Below are positions 32,604 through 46,670 of a DNA stretch of 64,000 bases, piece by piece. Origin of the DNA: Parus major (Eukaryota; Chordata; Aves; Passeriformes; Paridae); the NCBI RefSeq assembly GCF_001522545.3, contig NC_031774.1:46369507-46433506 (forward strand). The letters are read 5' to 3'. Under the pieces are notes generated by a model that was given only the letters and a program-made list of their open reading frames with translations, made no database searches and had not been told where the DNA came from. The position numbers and the translations under genes are program-made. Numbering within the stretch: the stretch's first letter is position 1; every line of letters starts with the position of its first letter.

Positions 32604-34770
32604 CAGTGGTTCAGTGGGGTGTGTCTGTCTGATCTACATTACACAAGAAAGTGTGGTGTGCCTGGTGGCAATCCTAGTGTGACCTGTTCCTCTGCTTGAG
32701 GAAGGGGCAGGTCAGCAGTGTTGGAGCAAGTGGGCCTGAGCAATAGGCTTTAAAGAGGAAGAATAATCTAAAGGCCAAGGTTCAGCCATATGCTCTGGAC
32801 TTGAGAAGGCTGAGTCCATTCCTGGTTAAACCTGTCTCTCACCTTTGTATCAGCACGCTGGAGACATTTAAGGATATGGCCTGTCTCTTCAATTGGTTCA
32901 CCAGACTTTATTCCAAATTTATTCCTTCATGATACTGAAGTAAATAGGGAACATCTCCTACCTGTCATGATTTTAATCATTTCCCTTTCCTTGAAAATTA
33001 ACTGTCATCCGTATTGCAGAACCTGAGATTTAACAGTACAAATGAGGCAGAGAGTGGATATAACTTTTTATTTTTAAATAAATAATTTTTCTCCTTCATG
33101 CAGAATTTCCCAGTTAAAGATATTTTTCCCTGACCTCTTGATTAGCAAGAAATTATTATACACTTGCAAAGAGATCAGGGTTTCTTTTGTGCTGTTTGAG
33201 GGATGAGACAGTGGAAGCTGGTGTTCTGGAGCACTACTTCCCATAGAAGCTGACTTCTACTGTCCTTCTGAAGGACTGTCAAGCACATGTTATTGCTGAT
33301 TGCTACTTTCTATTCTGGTTTCAAATTAAGTCAAAAGTGCTCCATTTAAAACTGGCAGGTGGTTTATCCTCAATAGGCATGGCTTGCCCAAGCCAGTTTG
33401 GAGAACATTCATATTTTTTTAAAAGTTACTGCTCCAAGACACATTTAATTGTCCTACCTATTCCTGAACCTTGAATCCTTTAGCCCCAAACATCATACTC
33501 CTTAGTCTGAATACTGCCTCTCCAAACTAGTGGTGGTGTAAGCAGCCAGACACTCTTCTTTGCATTCACATAAATGTAAAGGAAAGGAGTTATTCAGTTG
33601 ATACCAGCCACTCACCCTCTTTGTTAGCTGATCTTGTGATGGTCACCAGTTGCAGGGACAGGTAAAGAAGGAGGCACATCTCTGAGAGGAGGACTACATG
33701 GGCTTCCCAGCAGTGGCTCTGACCAAACAGCAGTCACATAAATGTTGCTGCATGCCCATGACCTCCTGCAACATTTGCCACCCGTGTGCTCATACTGGCT
33801 GGATGACTCCTGGTCTTCCCCCTCCTGGCCCAGCAAGCACCCCTGAAAACATTGGAAAGCAGGGACCCAAATTTCCACCCACTAACAGGAGTGTCCCTGC
33901 CTTCTGCAGGGCTCTGAGCATCCACAGCTCCCTGTGCCAATAGTTTCAGTACCTTAGTGTGTACAGTAACATGGGCTCAGACCCTTCTAATGTAAAAAAA
34001 TTGACAGGGAAGCACTTGGGTTGCTTGGGGAAGCACACAGTGTGAGGGAAAGGGGTGTTTCCAGTAGCACACTGCTGTGGAGCAGTGTGAAGGGTACACA
34101 TCAGCAGGGAACTGCAGGTCTGAATGTGAGCATTAGATGGCTCAAGCCATGTGTTTGGAGAAAGCACCTGACACCTTACAAATCTGGGAGAGAAAGAAGA
34201 AATCTGCAGCTCAGGGAGGCACTGCAGCACTTACTGGCCATGGGATGATGACACTGTGCTTCCACAAGGTGAAGGAAGAAGCTGGCAGCAGCAAATCCCC
34301 TCTGGATGCAGTTCATGGTGATGGAACCACTGGCAGGTTGTACCTGGGGGTACCACACAAGCCCCCAGAGCAGGCATTGAAGCAATGCCCTGCACTGGCA
34401 AGGCATCCTTGCAATGGAGCTGCAGCATGGTGTCCAACAACCTGGTCTTGCAGGAAGAGATCCACATTTCTCAGGGACCTTCTGGTTTTGCAAGGGTATG
34501 AGGAAGCATTGTAGGACTGATGTGGGTGCATGGAAATCTCAAGGGGACACTGTCTTTTACAAAGCTGCCTGTCTGGATTGAAAATCTACATAACATGGAT
34601 GCATGCCAGTCTGGGAACATTTTGGAATCAGTTGTGAGGGCAGCTTCCTCTGTGACCTACTCCTCCTATGAATATCTGGCCTAAAGCTGGGAGAAGTCCA
34701 AGTCCAAACTAGAGCAATTCCTCCTTTGTTGTCATCTAGCCTACTGGTTTGTCAAAAAGGTGGAGCAGTG
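32604..34770. other. intergenic DNA between CR1 and LTR-like element
   Basis: No gene or repeat recognised. Overlapping frames around 33620-34530 on both strands come from a GC-richer patch and have no recognisable protein features. Confidence 0.6.
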
Positions 34771-35110
34771 GGTGAGCTGTGGGTGTGGTGGCTTGTGCCA
34801 CATGGTCACTTGTGTTGCTGCTGGAGATGAAATAGGTCACATGGACACAGCTCGAGGTGTGGTGAAAGGAAGAGAGAACTTTATTTCTTATCTCAGAATT
34901 TATAGGTTTCTGACCATGGCCAGGGATTGGATGGTCAGGATAACACCTTCCCAATTGCACTGACCGTGAGAGATGTCCATCACAAGATGTGTAACAGAAA
35001 GAATGTACACATCTCTATGTTTACAGTTACTGTCCTGGGAAAGTCTTTAGAAAACTATGTCAACAAGCTCAGAAAACTGAGTTTTCAGGGCAACAACCTG
35101 TGCACATGGC
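34770..35110 (-). mobile_element. probable solo LTR of an endogenous retrovirus (approximate ends)
   Basis: Read on the minus strand, the segment has a TATAAA box (34899-34904 on the + strand) followed about 13 bp later by an AATAAA poly(A) signal (34880-34885). This close spacing is typical of LTRs with a short R region. The upstream part resembles a repeat I associate with avian LTRs, but this rests on memory. No coding sequence of a provirus is seen on either side. Ends and target-site duplication could not be fixed. Confidence 0.45.
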
Positions 35111-38100
35111 AGCTCACAGCTGGGCCTGGCACCAGCAATTTGCCACTTTACCACTGCACCAGCTCTGGAAAAGTTATAGGCTCCAGGGCCAAGGCATCCA
35201 CTCAGGCTGACTCTTCTTTTTCCTCCTCCTCAAAGCCAACAGGCAGAAAGGAACAACTCCCAACCTCAGAGCAGGAGTCTGTGCCCTCACTCTGTCTTCC
35301 CGTGTTTGTACCATTGTCCCTTTGCAAGCCAGACCAGGACAGCTGGCCCCACCACAGGTGACACATCCAGGGCATGTGGATGTGCAGAGCTGAAGAGCCC
35401 CAGGCTCCCTGCCACTCACTGCTGCCTGCCAGGCTGCTGCCTCACACACTGCCTGCAAGGCAGATACAGCCTTGGAGCCTCTTGGCAGGCGCCCACAGGG
35501 CTGCTTCACTCCTCATCCAGCAGGAGCAAGCTGCCAGCTTTGGGCATAGCTATTGGGACTGGCTGCCCTGGGGCCTCTCTGGAAAAGGTGCAGCACGTGT
35601 CCAGCAGCACGAGTGGTAAGTGCCCTGCTCCTGCCCCAGTTTGCCATGCCCTGGCAGGTGTCAGGAGTCACCATGCTGTCCCATCCCCCACAGCACATAT
35701 CCCATTAAGTACTTGCTTGTAGCAGACCTCAGGGAACTGCTCTACCGTGCCAGATCGGAGGAGGCAGAAGGGTGTGGATGAAGGGTAGAGCCATCAGGCT
35801 GTGCTCTCAGGGGACCATAAAATAATGCATTGCATGGTATAGCTGGTGACCCACTTCTGACCTTAAGAAGTCGGACCTGGAATGCTGAAGCAAAGAATAA
35901 AACTCACCGCCTTAAGCATGAGCTCATTAGTAACTTACTGAGAGTTGCTCAGCCACATCCAGGGCAGAGGGCAGTGACCCTGCCATGGCTTTGAAGGGAC
36001 CTGTGTGATTGGCAGCTTGTCTGAAACATTCAAATTTCCCACATTAACCAATACTCAAGGTCTGCCATATATCAGGTCCCACCCTCACCCAGCAAAGTCA
36101 CCTCACCAAATTAACACAGCTGCAGGGGTGGATAAAAACGTGGACCTTGACATGTCTGCATTGCACAAGAGTTCAGTCAGGCCTTGGGAATCACACTCTG
36201 GCTAATGTGCCAGCATTACCACTAGAAGGTCAGAGGTCTGAAAGTGAATGAGCAGTTGTGACTGTGACTTACCCTTCCCAGAGTGTTTTAAGCTATATTA
36301 AACTTTTCACTTCTGAGCTGCTGGAGTTCTCATAGGAAAAGCACTCTAAAATAATTACAACTCTCAGGGAATCTGTCTAAGATAAATGCTGGGAGGCTCA
36401 ATGCCCATGCTGATAGGGAAAATAGATAATTTTCTAATTTGTGGAGTCCAACTAAAGTGAACAGCTATCAGCATTACTGCACCATGGAGGTTCCTGCTCA
36501 TCTTCTCTAGACTGGTGGCTGTCGCCACTTAGCATCAGGTATCACAAATCCTGGCCACAGGGTCCTCAAATGGAGGCATCCAGAATTTAAGCTGGTTTTT
36601 AAAAAGCGTGGTTATGCTATATCAGCTTCTCTGCACCAGGTTCCTTACCTGTTGAAAGTAAGTGTGGTACCAACACATTGATGATGTGGTGCTCTTGCAT
36701 TTAAATAATGTAGTGATTCAGAAAGTTCAGGAAAATGGCTTTCTAAATTTCATGCTGTTTCTTTTAGGGGAGGAACTGAAATGGAATTTGGCATTTCTCT
36801 GGCATATCCCACTGCTTTGCCAGTATATCCAGTGGCCTTCTCCCCACAGCACCAGTGAGTCCAAAGAACAGAGGTTTCTCACTGACAGTTCCCAATCCCT
36901 TTCTTACAATTTCTCTGCCCAGGAGCTCCCTTTCCTGTCTGATCCTCTAAAGGTCTCCTGCTTGACCTTGCTTTTCTTCTGTGAGAACCAAAGCTCCTTT
37001 CTGCATTGAGCTCTGGGGTTTGCCTCCTTAATGCCTCAGGAGGGGGAGGTGGAATGGGTTAGGGCATGTCCCCAGAGATGAGAGCTGAGAAATGGTCTCA
37101 ATTACAGAATTTTAGGTGTTGTCAGCAGCTACTGCACTCTTGAAACTACCCAGCAGTGTGTGGTATGAACAGCCTGTCCTTCTGAACCCTTCAGCAAAGT
37201 CAGAGGCAGCTGCATTTCTTATATCTGGATGAGGATGTAAAAGAGGGATGTGAGCTTTAAAGATCTCTTGAATCCCATAGTCCTGCTAAAACTCTTTAGA
37301 TTATTTTAAAATATTATTGTCAATACAGACATATATCCTGCTAATATCTCCACCAGTACAGACTTTTTTTCTGCCTTTCTTGTATGTATGAGTTCATGGC
37401 CAAATACATAATTTATCTTCTGTGGCAGGAAGAAGCTTATTCTAATGCTGTTTTCTACCATGTTAGCAATTTGATTTGGGAGTCCTGAATGTCACAAAAC
37501 CCCCCAAAACTTCTGCATTTACAGGAACATTTCCAAAGAAGTGCCAAACCCATCTTGAAAGCTATGAACCTCTTTTTTGAGAATCTCTTGACTTCCTTTC
37601 TCACTTGAATTCCCACATTCCTTAGACTGGGTTTAAACCCATCTGTTTGGAGCCTTTGACTGCAGCGTACACACATTTACCAAATTCTCCTGGGATTAGT
37701 GTTAAAATGTACTTACTTCAATAGATGAAATATCAAAGTATTGACTGGAGGCATGAGTTAATTTCCCTGTTAATTCATGCACCTCATTACCCTACTCAAT
37801 CAGAGCACTCTCATTCCACTGGGGAGTTTTGCTGTAATTAAGATCCTGGAGCTTTTTGAGAAAAAGGAGTAGAGACAAAATAAATTACAGGAGAGCTACT
37901 CTCACCTTCTGTAAAAGCTGTGGTTGCATTTCAGTTTTCTGCCAAGCCAGAAGATTGGTGTTTGACACATGTCACTGGTTGCTTGGAAGTAAGTTATGGA
38001 TCCAGATCCATCAGTGAGTGCCAACTTCAGGAGGAAACTACAGTGTGCAACAGCTGAGGCCTTGAAGTGATGTCTCAAAGACAGACTTTCTTAAGCACTG

Positions 38101-41100
38101 GGATTTCTCTCATTTTCTACAGTTGTTTTGCCTTCAGCATATTGTGCTCTGATGCACAGTGAGTATGGGGAGAGCATTCACTTACATTTGGGAAAGATTC
38201 TTTGGGCAGGTATAGCATCCATTTATCAGTGCAGAGTGTGCAAAGGGAAGGAAGGTCTGCTGCAAATGAGTGTGCAGACTGATTTAAAAACCAGTCCATA
38301 TTGCAGAAGCTTTGTGGTTGAAGTAGGGAGACTGCAGATGCAAGCTGAATTACATGCCTCCAGCACAGTCTTCCAGTCTGCAGAAGGCATTAAATGTGGG
38401 AAGTGCACTGAACCAGCAGAAACTGGCAGAGATAAAATTGATAATTAATGCCCTGTATCTTCTCACTAAGATCCCTCACTATCCCACACCAGCTGGTGTA
38501 TTTGAGTTTCCTCCTGGTGTCCCAAACTGCCCCATTTTTTTAACCTGGATATAGCTTAAGTAAGTAAATATAAAAATACTCAACCCATTAATAAGAAGAA
38601 GAAAAGACATTTTGCATTTTCTTCCTCCTAAGCCCTTTCCTTTGTTCATTTACTTGGTATTGTATTAGCGATCAATTAGATAAACCCTAACCTGGATTTC
38701 TCAATAATCAGTGTTTGCATGGTACAGCGAGCAGCTGGAAATGGAGATGAGGAGGGAAAAAGCTGTTTTCTCTTCCCTATAAACATGAGATGTTCAGCAT
38801 TAAAAAGCAGATATCGAGGTCTGGCCAGATGGGGCTGGTGTAAGGGTCACACCTTGGCAGGGTCGTCACCCAGGCTGTAGCGCTGGCTCCTAACTGGTAA
38901 TCTCCTGATACTATTCCAGGCAGCGTTACAGGCAGTACCATTATGACTGTCAACTTTAATTAAGCACACTCCCATTTGCTGTTTCCTTCTAAACATCATT
39001 CCAGGGCCACAGCTAATTCAGTGCAGCCGAGCTTCACCAGGAGGGTTTTGCCGTGTTTCCATCGGCCACGGGTGGGGTTTGTCACCGGTGTGCCTGTGCT
39101 GATGAGGCTCTTTGCAGTGCAGGAGGGAACTCTGGACACAGTGGATCATCCACTTTCTGCCTCTCTCCAGACTCTCAGCTGCTGACAGCGCTGCTCTCAG
39201 CTCTCACAGAGGCTCAGAAGCAGACCCCCCCCCCCTCCACCAGGCAGGGGGAAGCCATGCAAAGGGATGCTGGGCCACCAGCAAAGCCCCTTCACATAAA
39301 ACTTTCAACAAAATCTTCAGCATTTGGTGTCTTTAAGCCTTGGTCTTCAGTTTATTCTGCAAACATGAATTAAGCATTAGGGCACCTTTGTTCTGCAGGG
39401 ACACTGAACACTGATACAGCCCTGTGTTTTATTCATTATGATGGACTGAATCCTATTACATTAAAAATTCAAATATTAAACTGTATTAAATGGGCACATA
39501 GGGGATATATGTCTGTATATCCAGATATCCATTTATTCATAGGCTCAATAAGGTCTTAGATATACACAAAAATAAAGGGAAATTAAATTGCTCATCCAGT
39601 CTCATAGAGTAAATTGGTAGCTGAGTCAGGAGAGGTGCTTAGGAGAGGTTATTATTTGCCATTGGTTACATGGAGAAGCTTAGACCCTCTGTCCAAGAGT
39701 CACTTTGTATTTGCAAACTCTAACTGTCTTTCTGGAGGTGTCATTTGTGTAACACTTTGAGAATTCCATTGTCAGCTGCTGAGAAAAAAATATTATGACT
39801 TCTTTTCTATTCTTCCATGCAGTTCTATTTTAAATTTATCAAATTACTTGTCCTTCTTTTCTTAGCACGTGAGCCTCACTGACCCTTCCTGAGTGAGCTT
39901 GGTCTTGCCCAAATGGATACCCAGCCTTTGTCACATTAAGGACATCCTGGAAGGACATCCAGGGGTGTAGAGTCTGGGCCTCTGGGCACCTTTTCCCCTC
40001 ACCTCTCATAGAGGGAGCAGGAGCCAAGTCAGACTCTTACAGAGCTGGGACATTTCACCCCTCAAGTCTGGTCAAAGTGTGGATGTGCTGGACTGCCCAG
40101 AGAAACCCTGTGTGTGTTTTGTGCACATCTGGCTCATACTCTCAGAGTGGGTTAACAAGGTGTTTTCTGCTCTTCCAAAGCATCATGGAGTCAGAGAGAC
40201 AACACTACTTAAAAATTTACCTTCCCCCATCCCAAAGACTGGCCACTGCCCTTTCCTATCCAGAGTGTGACTTGTTTTTATTTGTGCCGTAAAGCTCCTC
40301 CATCTCAGACTCCATCCAAAGTCACACTAGGAAATATGCCCTCAGCATTGGTCTAAAAAAGCTGTTTTCTAGAGCAACATACTCTGATTTGAAGATTGCT
40401 AGCCATTAGTGTCTGTATTATCCCTTAGCCAGCTCTTCCTAAACAGCATCCCTGGCAGTGATCTTATCTGACTTGAACACTGAAGTGGGTATTTGTGGAA
40501 AATACCCAGGGGGTAGATGAAGGTCATCACTGTCCCCTTAATTATGGAGTAACTGCTATAAGGGTGGTAAACAAGTCCATTTGGGCTAATGGCTTCACAC
40601 ATCTGTGAGTGGAATGGCAGGGACAACATGGACTTTATGAGCTGGATGGACAGTGCAGTCTTCTCTTCATTGAGATCAGGCCTGGATCAGCCTCTGAAGA
40701 ACCAAGTACTGTGTATGTCTAAAAGCTATTAAACAGTGCATTAACACCTCTTTGTCCCTTGTGGTGTTTCAGTCATTCCAGCTGTGGAAGCTGGACAACA
40801 TCATTCAGGGAAAACACACTGCTGAAAAAACTTTGTCCAGAAATATTGAAGCTAATAACAAAAGAGAAAGTGTGTAAAGGACCCTGCAGTGCAATCTTAA
40901 AATTGGTGATTTAATGTCCTGTCCCTGGGGCAGCAGGAGCAGGATGATAAGGGATTTTGTCCTCCAAAGGCATCTCTGAGAGGAAGGCATAGTTACAGCC
41001 CAGAAGTTTGAGGTTCCCCTTGTTTAGCCACTTTTTAAAATGCCACTCATATTTTGCCAACAGAGTGGCTTCAAATTGGTGGATTTGGATGTAGAAATAG

Positions 41101-44100
41101 GATCACCAGAGGCCCTGTATGGATGGAAACCTTCTTGTGTTCCCTCAGCCATGAGACAAGGACTGGGATACAAACTCTTCATTTCAGGGAGCTTGTGCAG
41201 CCTGCCCTGTTGTGTGGAAGTGCAAGGGCCTAAGGACTGTTGTATTACATCACTGATGTGCAAGAAATTTTTCCATTTGAGAAAATGCCCCAGAGACATA
41301 GAGGTTTTAGAGAAATTAGAAAGGACAAATTCAGAATAATAAATTTAAAATATGACCTAAATCTCTCATTGCACATCATGTGTAGCTAGAGCTCATTTTG
41401 TGTTGCTTAAAAAATACAGTTACCTGCAGTGCAGGGATCAGCACAGCAACATAATCCTGAAGATTAAGGAGTGATTTGTTTTATAGTTCTGTATTTGTAG
41501 TTGTGATATTGTGGCTTGGGTGAAGCATCCAGGCAACAAGCCAGTCTTCATGATTAGCAATATAATAACAACTGGCTAAACAAATATTTCACACACAGAG
41601 ATCTAATGAGGTTTGTGCTAGGGAAAATGAGTATTAAAAAGTTAATTAGGATATACTTTTTTGAACACATTATTCCTTAGTGTTGCTGGTATATCACTTG
41701 CAACACCCAGCATGGTTCAGGAAAGGCTGTAGCCAGATATAGATAGGGAACATCTGCTGAAGAACAAAGTGTGAGTGCTCTCCTCAGAGCAGCCGCACTG
41801 CACCAGAGGGAGGTGTGAGGCCACAGCAGTAGCCCTGGCTATATCCTCACATGCAGCACATCTTGCATAAGAGTGTGGAGGTCAATGCAGTATTTCACAG
41901 GAGCCCAGAGCAGCTCTGGTCATTTAAACTTCTCAGGGTCAGACAACTTTAATTGTAGGTAGCCCTGTTCTAACTCTTCCTCTGAAAGGCATGTGGAGAA
42001 ACCCAGTTTGTCTCCCCGAGTATGATTCTAGTACTGGACCAACTCTAACCCTGCCACCTATACTTGCATGATAGCCAGGAGACACAAGCACTGCCAGGCA
42101 CCAGCTTGTGTGAAACATCAGCAGATGTTTGCTCTCCTGTCTGTGGGAAGGAGCTGCACAGCAACACTGTGTAAAACACTCGTTGTAATAGGCTTTGGTT
42201 GTGCTACATACTGTTTGATCAGACATGGGCTGCGATAAGTGCATCAAACTACTTACTCATCAAGGTGATTTTTGCCTTAGTTTGTCCAAATTATTTTGTG
42301 TGTTTACTTGACTTTTATTTATCCAGTGACTACTGAATTTGAAAGGCTTGTTGGGCAAACATGCCCTAATAGGGTCTCTATAAACTGCAATAGTTGGATT
42401 AAATCAAGTTTCTTTGCTTTTGCAAACCAATAAAGTTCTCTGCACTCCCCAATTAATTTCACAGGAACCCATAAAGCAAAAGATTTAATTAGACAGTCCT
42501 TTATTTTAGTTGATATTTACTGTATATGCAATAAAAAAGTAATGAGGGTAGATGTATACTGAGAAGATCCTGCCCTGAGTACTTTATTAGAAGCAAAGCA
42601 AAAGTGAAGCTACTAGGCTGTATTTATTACTGGTGTAATAAATAAATGAGTCTATAACAACAGCACCTGAGCCATGGAGCCTCAAAGCTCTTAATGTACT
42701 CTTAATGTTTAAACTTTGCTACAAAGGGAGTGGTTGGGATGCAAGTTTCAGTAGCTGTTTCAACATTAATTTGGATGAACAAAAGTTTTTGGTGCAGCTC
42801 TCACATGTCTGCCTCAGAAAAGTTGCTGACACACCTGCCCAGCTCTCTGCTTTTTCCCCAAGAAGTGCATCCCAATTTGTGACCAGAGGCACAGGCTCTT
42901 AATAAGATAATTCATGCAGATTTTCTAATGAGAAGCATTGTTAGTTTTAGTTGGAATGTTTTAAACCAGAGGGACTTTTCTCAGATCTTTAGCTATGAAT
43001 GCTATGGAAAGTTAGAAACCCCAGTCAAATGTGAATTTAGTGAATTCTCTATGAAATGGCTTCAAAATCTTGGTGAAAAAAGCCTGGAGAGAGTGTGTGC
43101 CCAGAGCTGATGGCAGCCTCTCCACACCTGCTCCTCACCCAAGGGAACTGCTGGTGTGCCTCTGCCCAGAAGTCACTGCAGCTCTCACAGGACCCTGGTG
43201 ATGTGCATGTGCTCAGGAGCCAGGCTGTGGGTCCCAGGGGAAAGCGGGTATGTTGTACTCACATGCTAAAATTGTTCTTGCTGCCTCCACAGCCATGCCT
43301 TGCTTCCACAGTAAGGCAGCTGAAGGCTGAAGAAGCGTTAGAAGCCACACGTTAGAAGGAAGGTGAGATCCTCCTCGATCAGAAACAAAGTTCCCAGGGG
43401 GCGGTGTGAACCAGCAGTCTGCTGCACGAAATCAGGCTCAGGTCTTGGGTTCCTGGTCATATGATCAGATAAAATAAGCTTCCTTTTTGTAGGTCAGACA
43501 GTGACTTTGAGGCATTTTAGGATCTGGAGGAATCTTGTCTAACCAGTGCTTCTTCCCACAGTGATATTCCCTGGAATTCTGTTCACCTGTGCTCATACCT
43601 GTCACTGTGTGTTAAAGTGCAGCAGACCCCTCTACCTCATCTCCTTGTTCTCACATCTAAAATCCAGCTCCTGCTCCCTTTCTGGTACACATGTCATAGA
43701 TGGAGTCTTTCTTTCTCTGCAGGATCTTCTTTGAATTTCTGCAGCAGCCCCGTTCCTACTCGTATCCACTCCACATCCCAGGTTCCAGGTTGCTGGTGGT
43801 GCTCTGGAGAGCCCATTTATGACAAACCAGAGCTATAAATGCCACACTTGGCACAAAGGCAGCTCAAGCCACCTCTTCTTGTCTTCTGCCTCTCCACCCC
43901 ACCCACCACTTACATGCCATCAGTTCTCAGGTGTCAAGATATTTTTGGACTCAGATTGTCTCACGGTTTGACCTTCCACATTTTACCCATATATACACAC
44001 ATTCATATGTTTTCTTTTGTCCCCCTTTAATTCTACCATGTAGTACAACAAAACAAATGAAAGTGTGAAATCAGCTTAACCTCTGTCAAATAACCTCTGT

Positions 44101-46439
44101 GGTAGTATTCCTGCCAAGAAATGTAACTCATGGTCAAACCTTCTGGTGCTATACCACGCAAAGTGAAGCGCTTATTTTTTGGAGTGTTGGAGGTGGCTTC
44201 TGTTTGCTTGAGTTCCTCCTCCTGATTTAGGCCACTGAGACTGGCACCTTTTTCTGAAGTGGTAAAATCCAAACCCAGCACTCTCAGGAACCTGGTTCAG
44301 AAGATCGTGCCCAGCCTCTGCCACAGTTTTAAAGCACCCACAGTCATGTTCACAGAATGTAGAAGGCCAAGCTCATTTCTCCCATCCAAGTGTCCTAAAA
44401 AGCAGACTAAGAGTTCCTTTGCACTCATTTATTCAGGCTCCAATTGCATTGGGGACAGTTCAGGGAAAAGTGAGGATGGGGCTATCCATGGCCTCCTGTG
44501 GCCAGGAGGCTCTCAAGGAGATGGGAGTTATGGCTTTGAAGTCTATCAAATTGAGAGAAAATTGAGAGAAGCATTAAACCTTGAAATACTGCTTTCTATT
44601 TTTGGGAGGGGAAGGTGGGGATATGCTCTAAATATTGTCATGGTAAGAAAGAGGCACTGCACTACTATTACCTCATTGGTTCCTGTTTATAACATGAAAA
44701 TGTGATTCTTGCTCATTCCCTTCCACAGGTAGGCACCTTCCTTGAGGAGATGTTGGAGGGTCTGAGGCTCAGGCAGGTAGAGGGTTCTCCTCATCTTGGT
44801 CAGGTACCCAAGCTGACTCAGGGATGAGTCACTCCATAAAGCTTCACACTTCTAAGACACCTAATCCCCACCCCATACCTTACATCAGGAGCCCACCTTT
44901 ATATTCTGTGTCTCATTCTGGGGCCAGTGTGTAACTCAGAACACCAAGTTATGTACCTCACCTGCAACACGTCTGCATATAGCTCTGAGCCTATAGACAG
45001 GGAGAGGAGGTGTGTGAGTAGGGGTAGATTTTTAGACTCTGGAGTTTTCCTGAATCATTTGTGTTAATAAAATAATGGAGCATCTATTGCATGGCTTTAA
45101 TGTCACACCTTTCTCAAGTCCTGAGAGGAAATCCAAAGAAGTCATAGAGAAAGGGTTAAAGGCACCACAGTCTACGAAGTTGTGTTCTGGAGAGGTGACA
45201 CCCATCAGAAACTGAAACATCCACTGTCATTTTCTGCTTCAAACTTCCTAAAAACCTTTGTAATAACCAGATGTCGAAGACAACTGAAACATACAACAGA
45301 ATTGAAGCCATGGAATGGAATAAGGAAAGAAGAGCTTAAAGAACATTTAGATTAGTGAGATGTGTTCCAGCTTGCATAAGCAGACAAAATCCATCTGTGA
45401 GAGCTTAAGGACCATCCAAAGCTATTTCCAAGCTATTAACAATTGCTTTTGAGTAGCTGGGGAATCAGAGAGGAATAACAGGGGAACACTTAGTACCTGC
45501 ATTGCAGGAAAAATCAAGGAATTTAAATATATCTCATTTTAATTCTTGGAAAGGTTGCCAGAACCTATTATGAAACCCTCAATTTATAATCAGGTACAGA
45601 TTAGTCAGTTGATATGAAACACATTGCAGGGATTTGTCAAGAATAAACTGTGCCAATTTTTTTTTCATTTTTTTCCTCTTTGGGGCACTGATTAAGGGAA
45701 ACAGACTTAATTCTAGGAGTTTGGACTCTTTCCTGGTGGACGTGTTTAGGTGTGCACCAGAGAAACACAGTATAGACTGGCTGGGAGAACTGAATCCACT
45801 TACATGATAAATTGGAAGAGTAAAAGGTGGCTCAAAGCATTGTAAGACTGAGGGACTGTGTGTTCAGCCTGTCTGACCACTGGGTGGAAGAATGGATGAT
45901 GGGGAAAGGAATGCAGCTAAAAGATGTCTGAATAAAGCCAAGCTGTTAGATCTTGAAAGACAGAGGAAGCCAGGCTCATGATTCAAAATTATTGTGATCA
46001 CTAGAACTGCTCTGAAATCCTCAAGATGAAACTGAGCAAATAGAAAAGCAAAGTTCTGCGAGTAGAATAGGGAAATCAGCTACAATGAAGTCTACAAAGA
46101 AGATTCAATGGAAATAGCAGCAAAAACCTGGGGATAAAGAGCTGTTGTGTAGCAATTGGAAAAAAATCCAAAAATCAACAAACCAAATTCAAACAAACAA
46201 GTCAAGAAATGGGTTTAAACTACCTGTGAAAACCCATGGCTTGGGAATGAAGAGGGTATCTGTACCAGAGGATGAAAATCTGAATCAGCTTTCTAATAAA
46301 TGGGAGTAAGTCAAGAATCCTTACAGGGTTCAAGATGAAAAGGGCAGGTTTTGGCAGGGAGTTATCAGGGATGGTTGCAGGAACACAGGCCCTGTCTGTG
46401 TGACCCAGGAGCTTCCTTGCTAATGTCTTTCACCTGCTT
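35111..46439. other. intergenic DNA, middle part of the GOLGA5-CHGA interval
   Basis: No protein-like frame, RNA gene or CpG island is recognised. The largest frame (44259-44705, 148 codons) matches nothing I know. A run of 11 C lies at 39225-39235. AT-rich homeodomain-site-like stretches at about 38640-38720 and 38940-39000 may be regulatory. The remaining DNA shows no clear feature. Confidence 0.6.
39225..39235. repeat. poly(C) run of 11
   Basis: Eleven consecutive C on the + strand. Such runs are prone to length error in sequencing. Confidence 0.9.
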
Positions 46440-46670
46440 CTCTGCAAGACCCACAGGAGTGATGCTGCTCTTGCAAGGCCTCAGCTGGAACTGCTGCCTT
46501 CAGCCTTGGGAACCCCACTTTGTGGAAGAGGGAGGAGGCGGAAAGGACCCAGGACACAGCACCATCAGTGGCAAGTTTGGGAAATAACAGTGTGAGACTG
46601 GTTAATTTAGAATGGAGAAGACTGGGGAGCAGGCTGGGAGGATGTGATAGCAATCTTGCACAGAAGAGCC
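46440..46670 (+). mobile_element. old CR1 LINE fragment
   Basis: Blocks such as 'ctcttgcaaggcctcagctggaactgctgcc', 'tgggaaccccacttt' and 'tttagaatggagaagactggggag' follow the order of a CR1 reverse-transcriptase 3' segment (cf. family text '..ctgtgtccag..', '..gcaccccacttt..', '..ttcagcctggaaaagag..'). The copy is strongly diverged and truncated at both ends. Identification is from memory of the consensus. Confidence 0.65.

Noticed and set aside
44259..44705. 148-codon + strand frame
   Set aside because: No recognisable domain or start context; it may be chance. A protein search would settle it.
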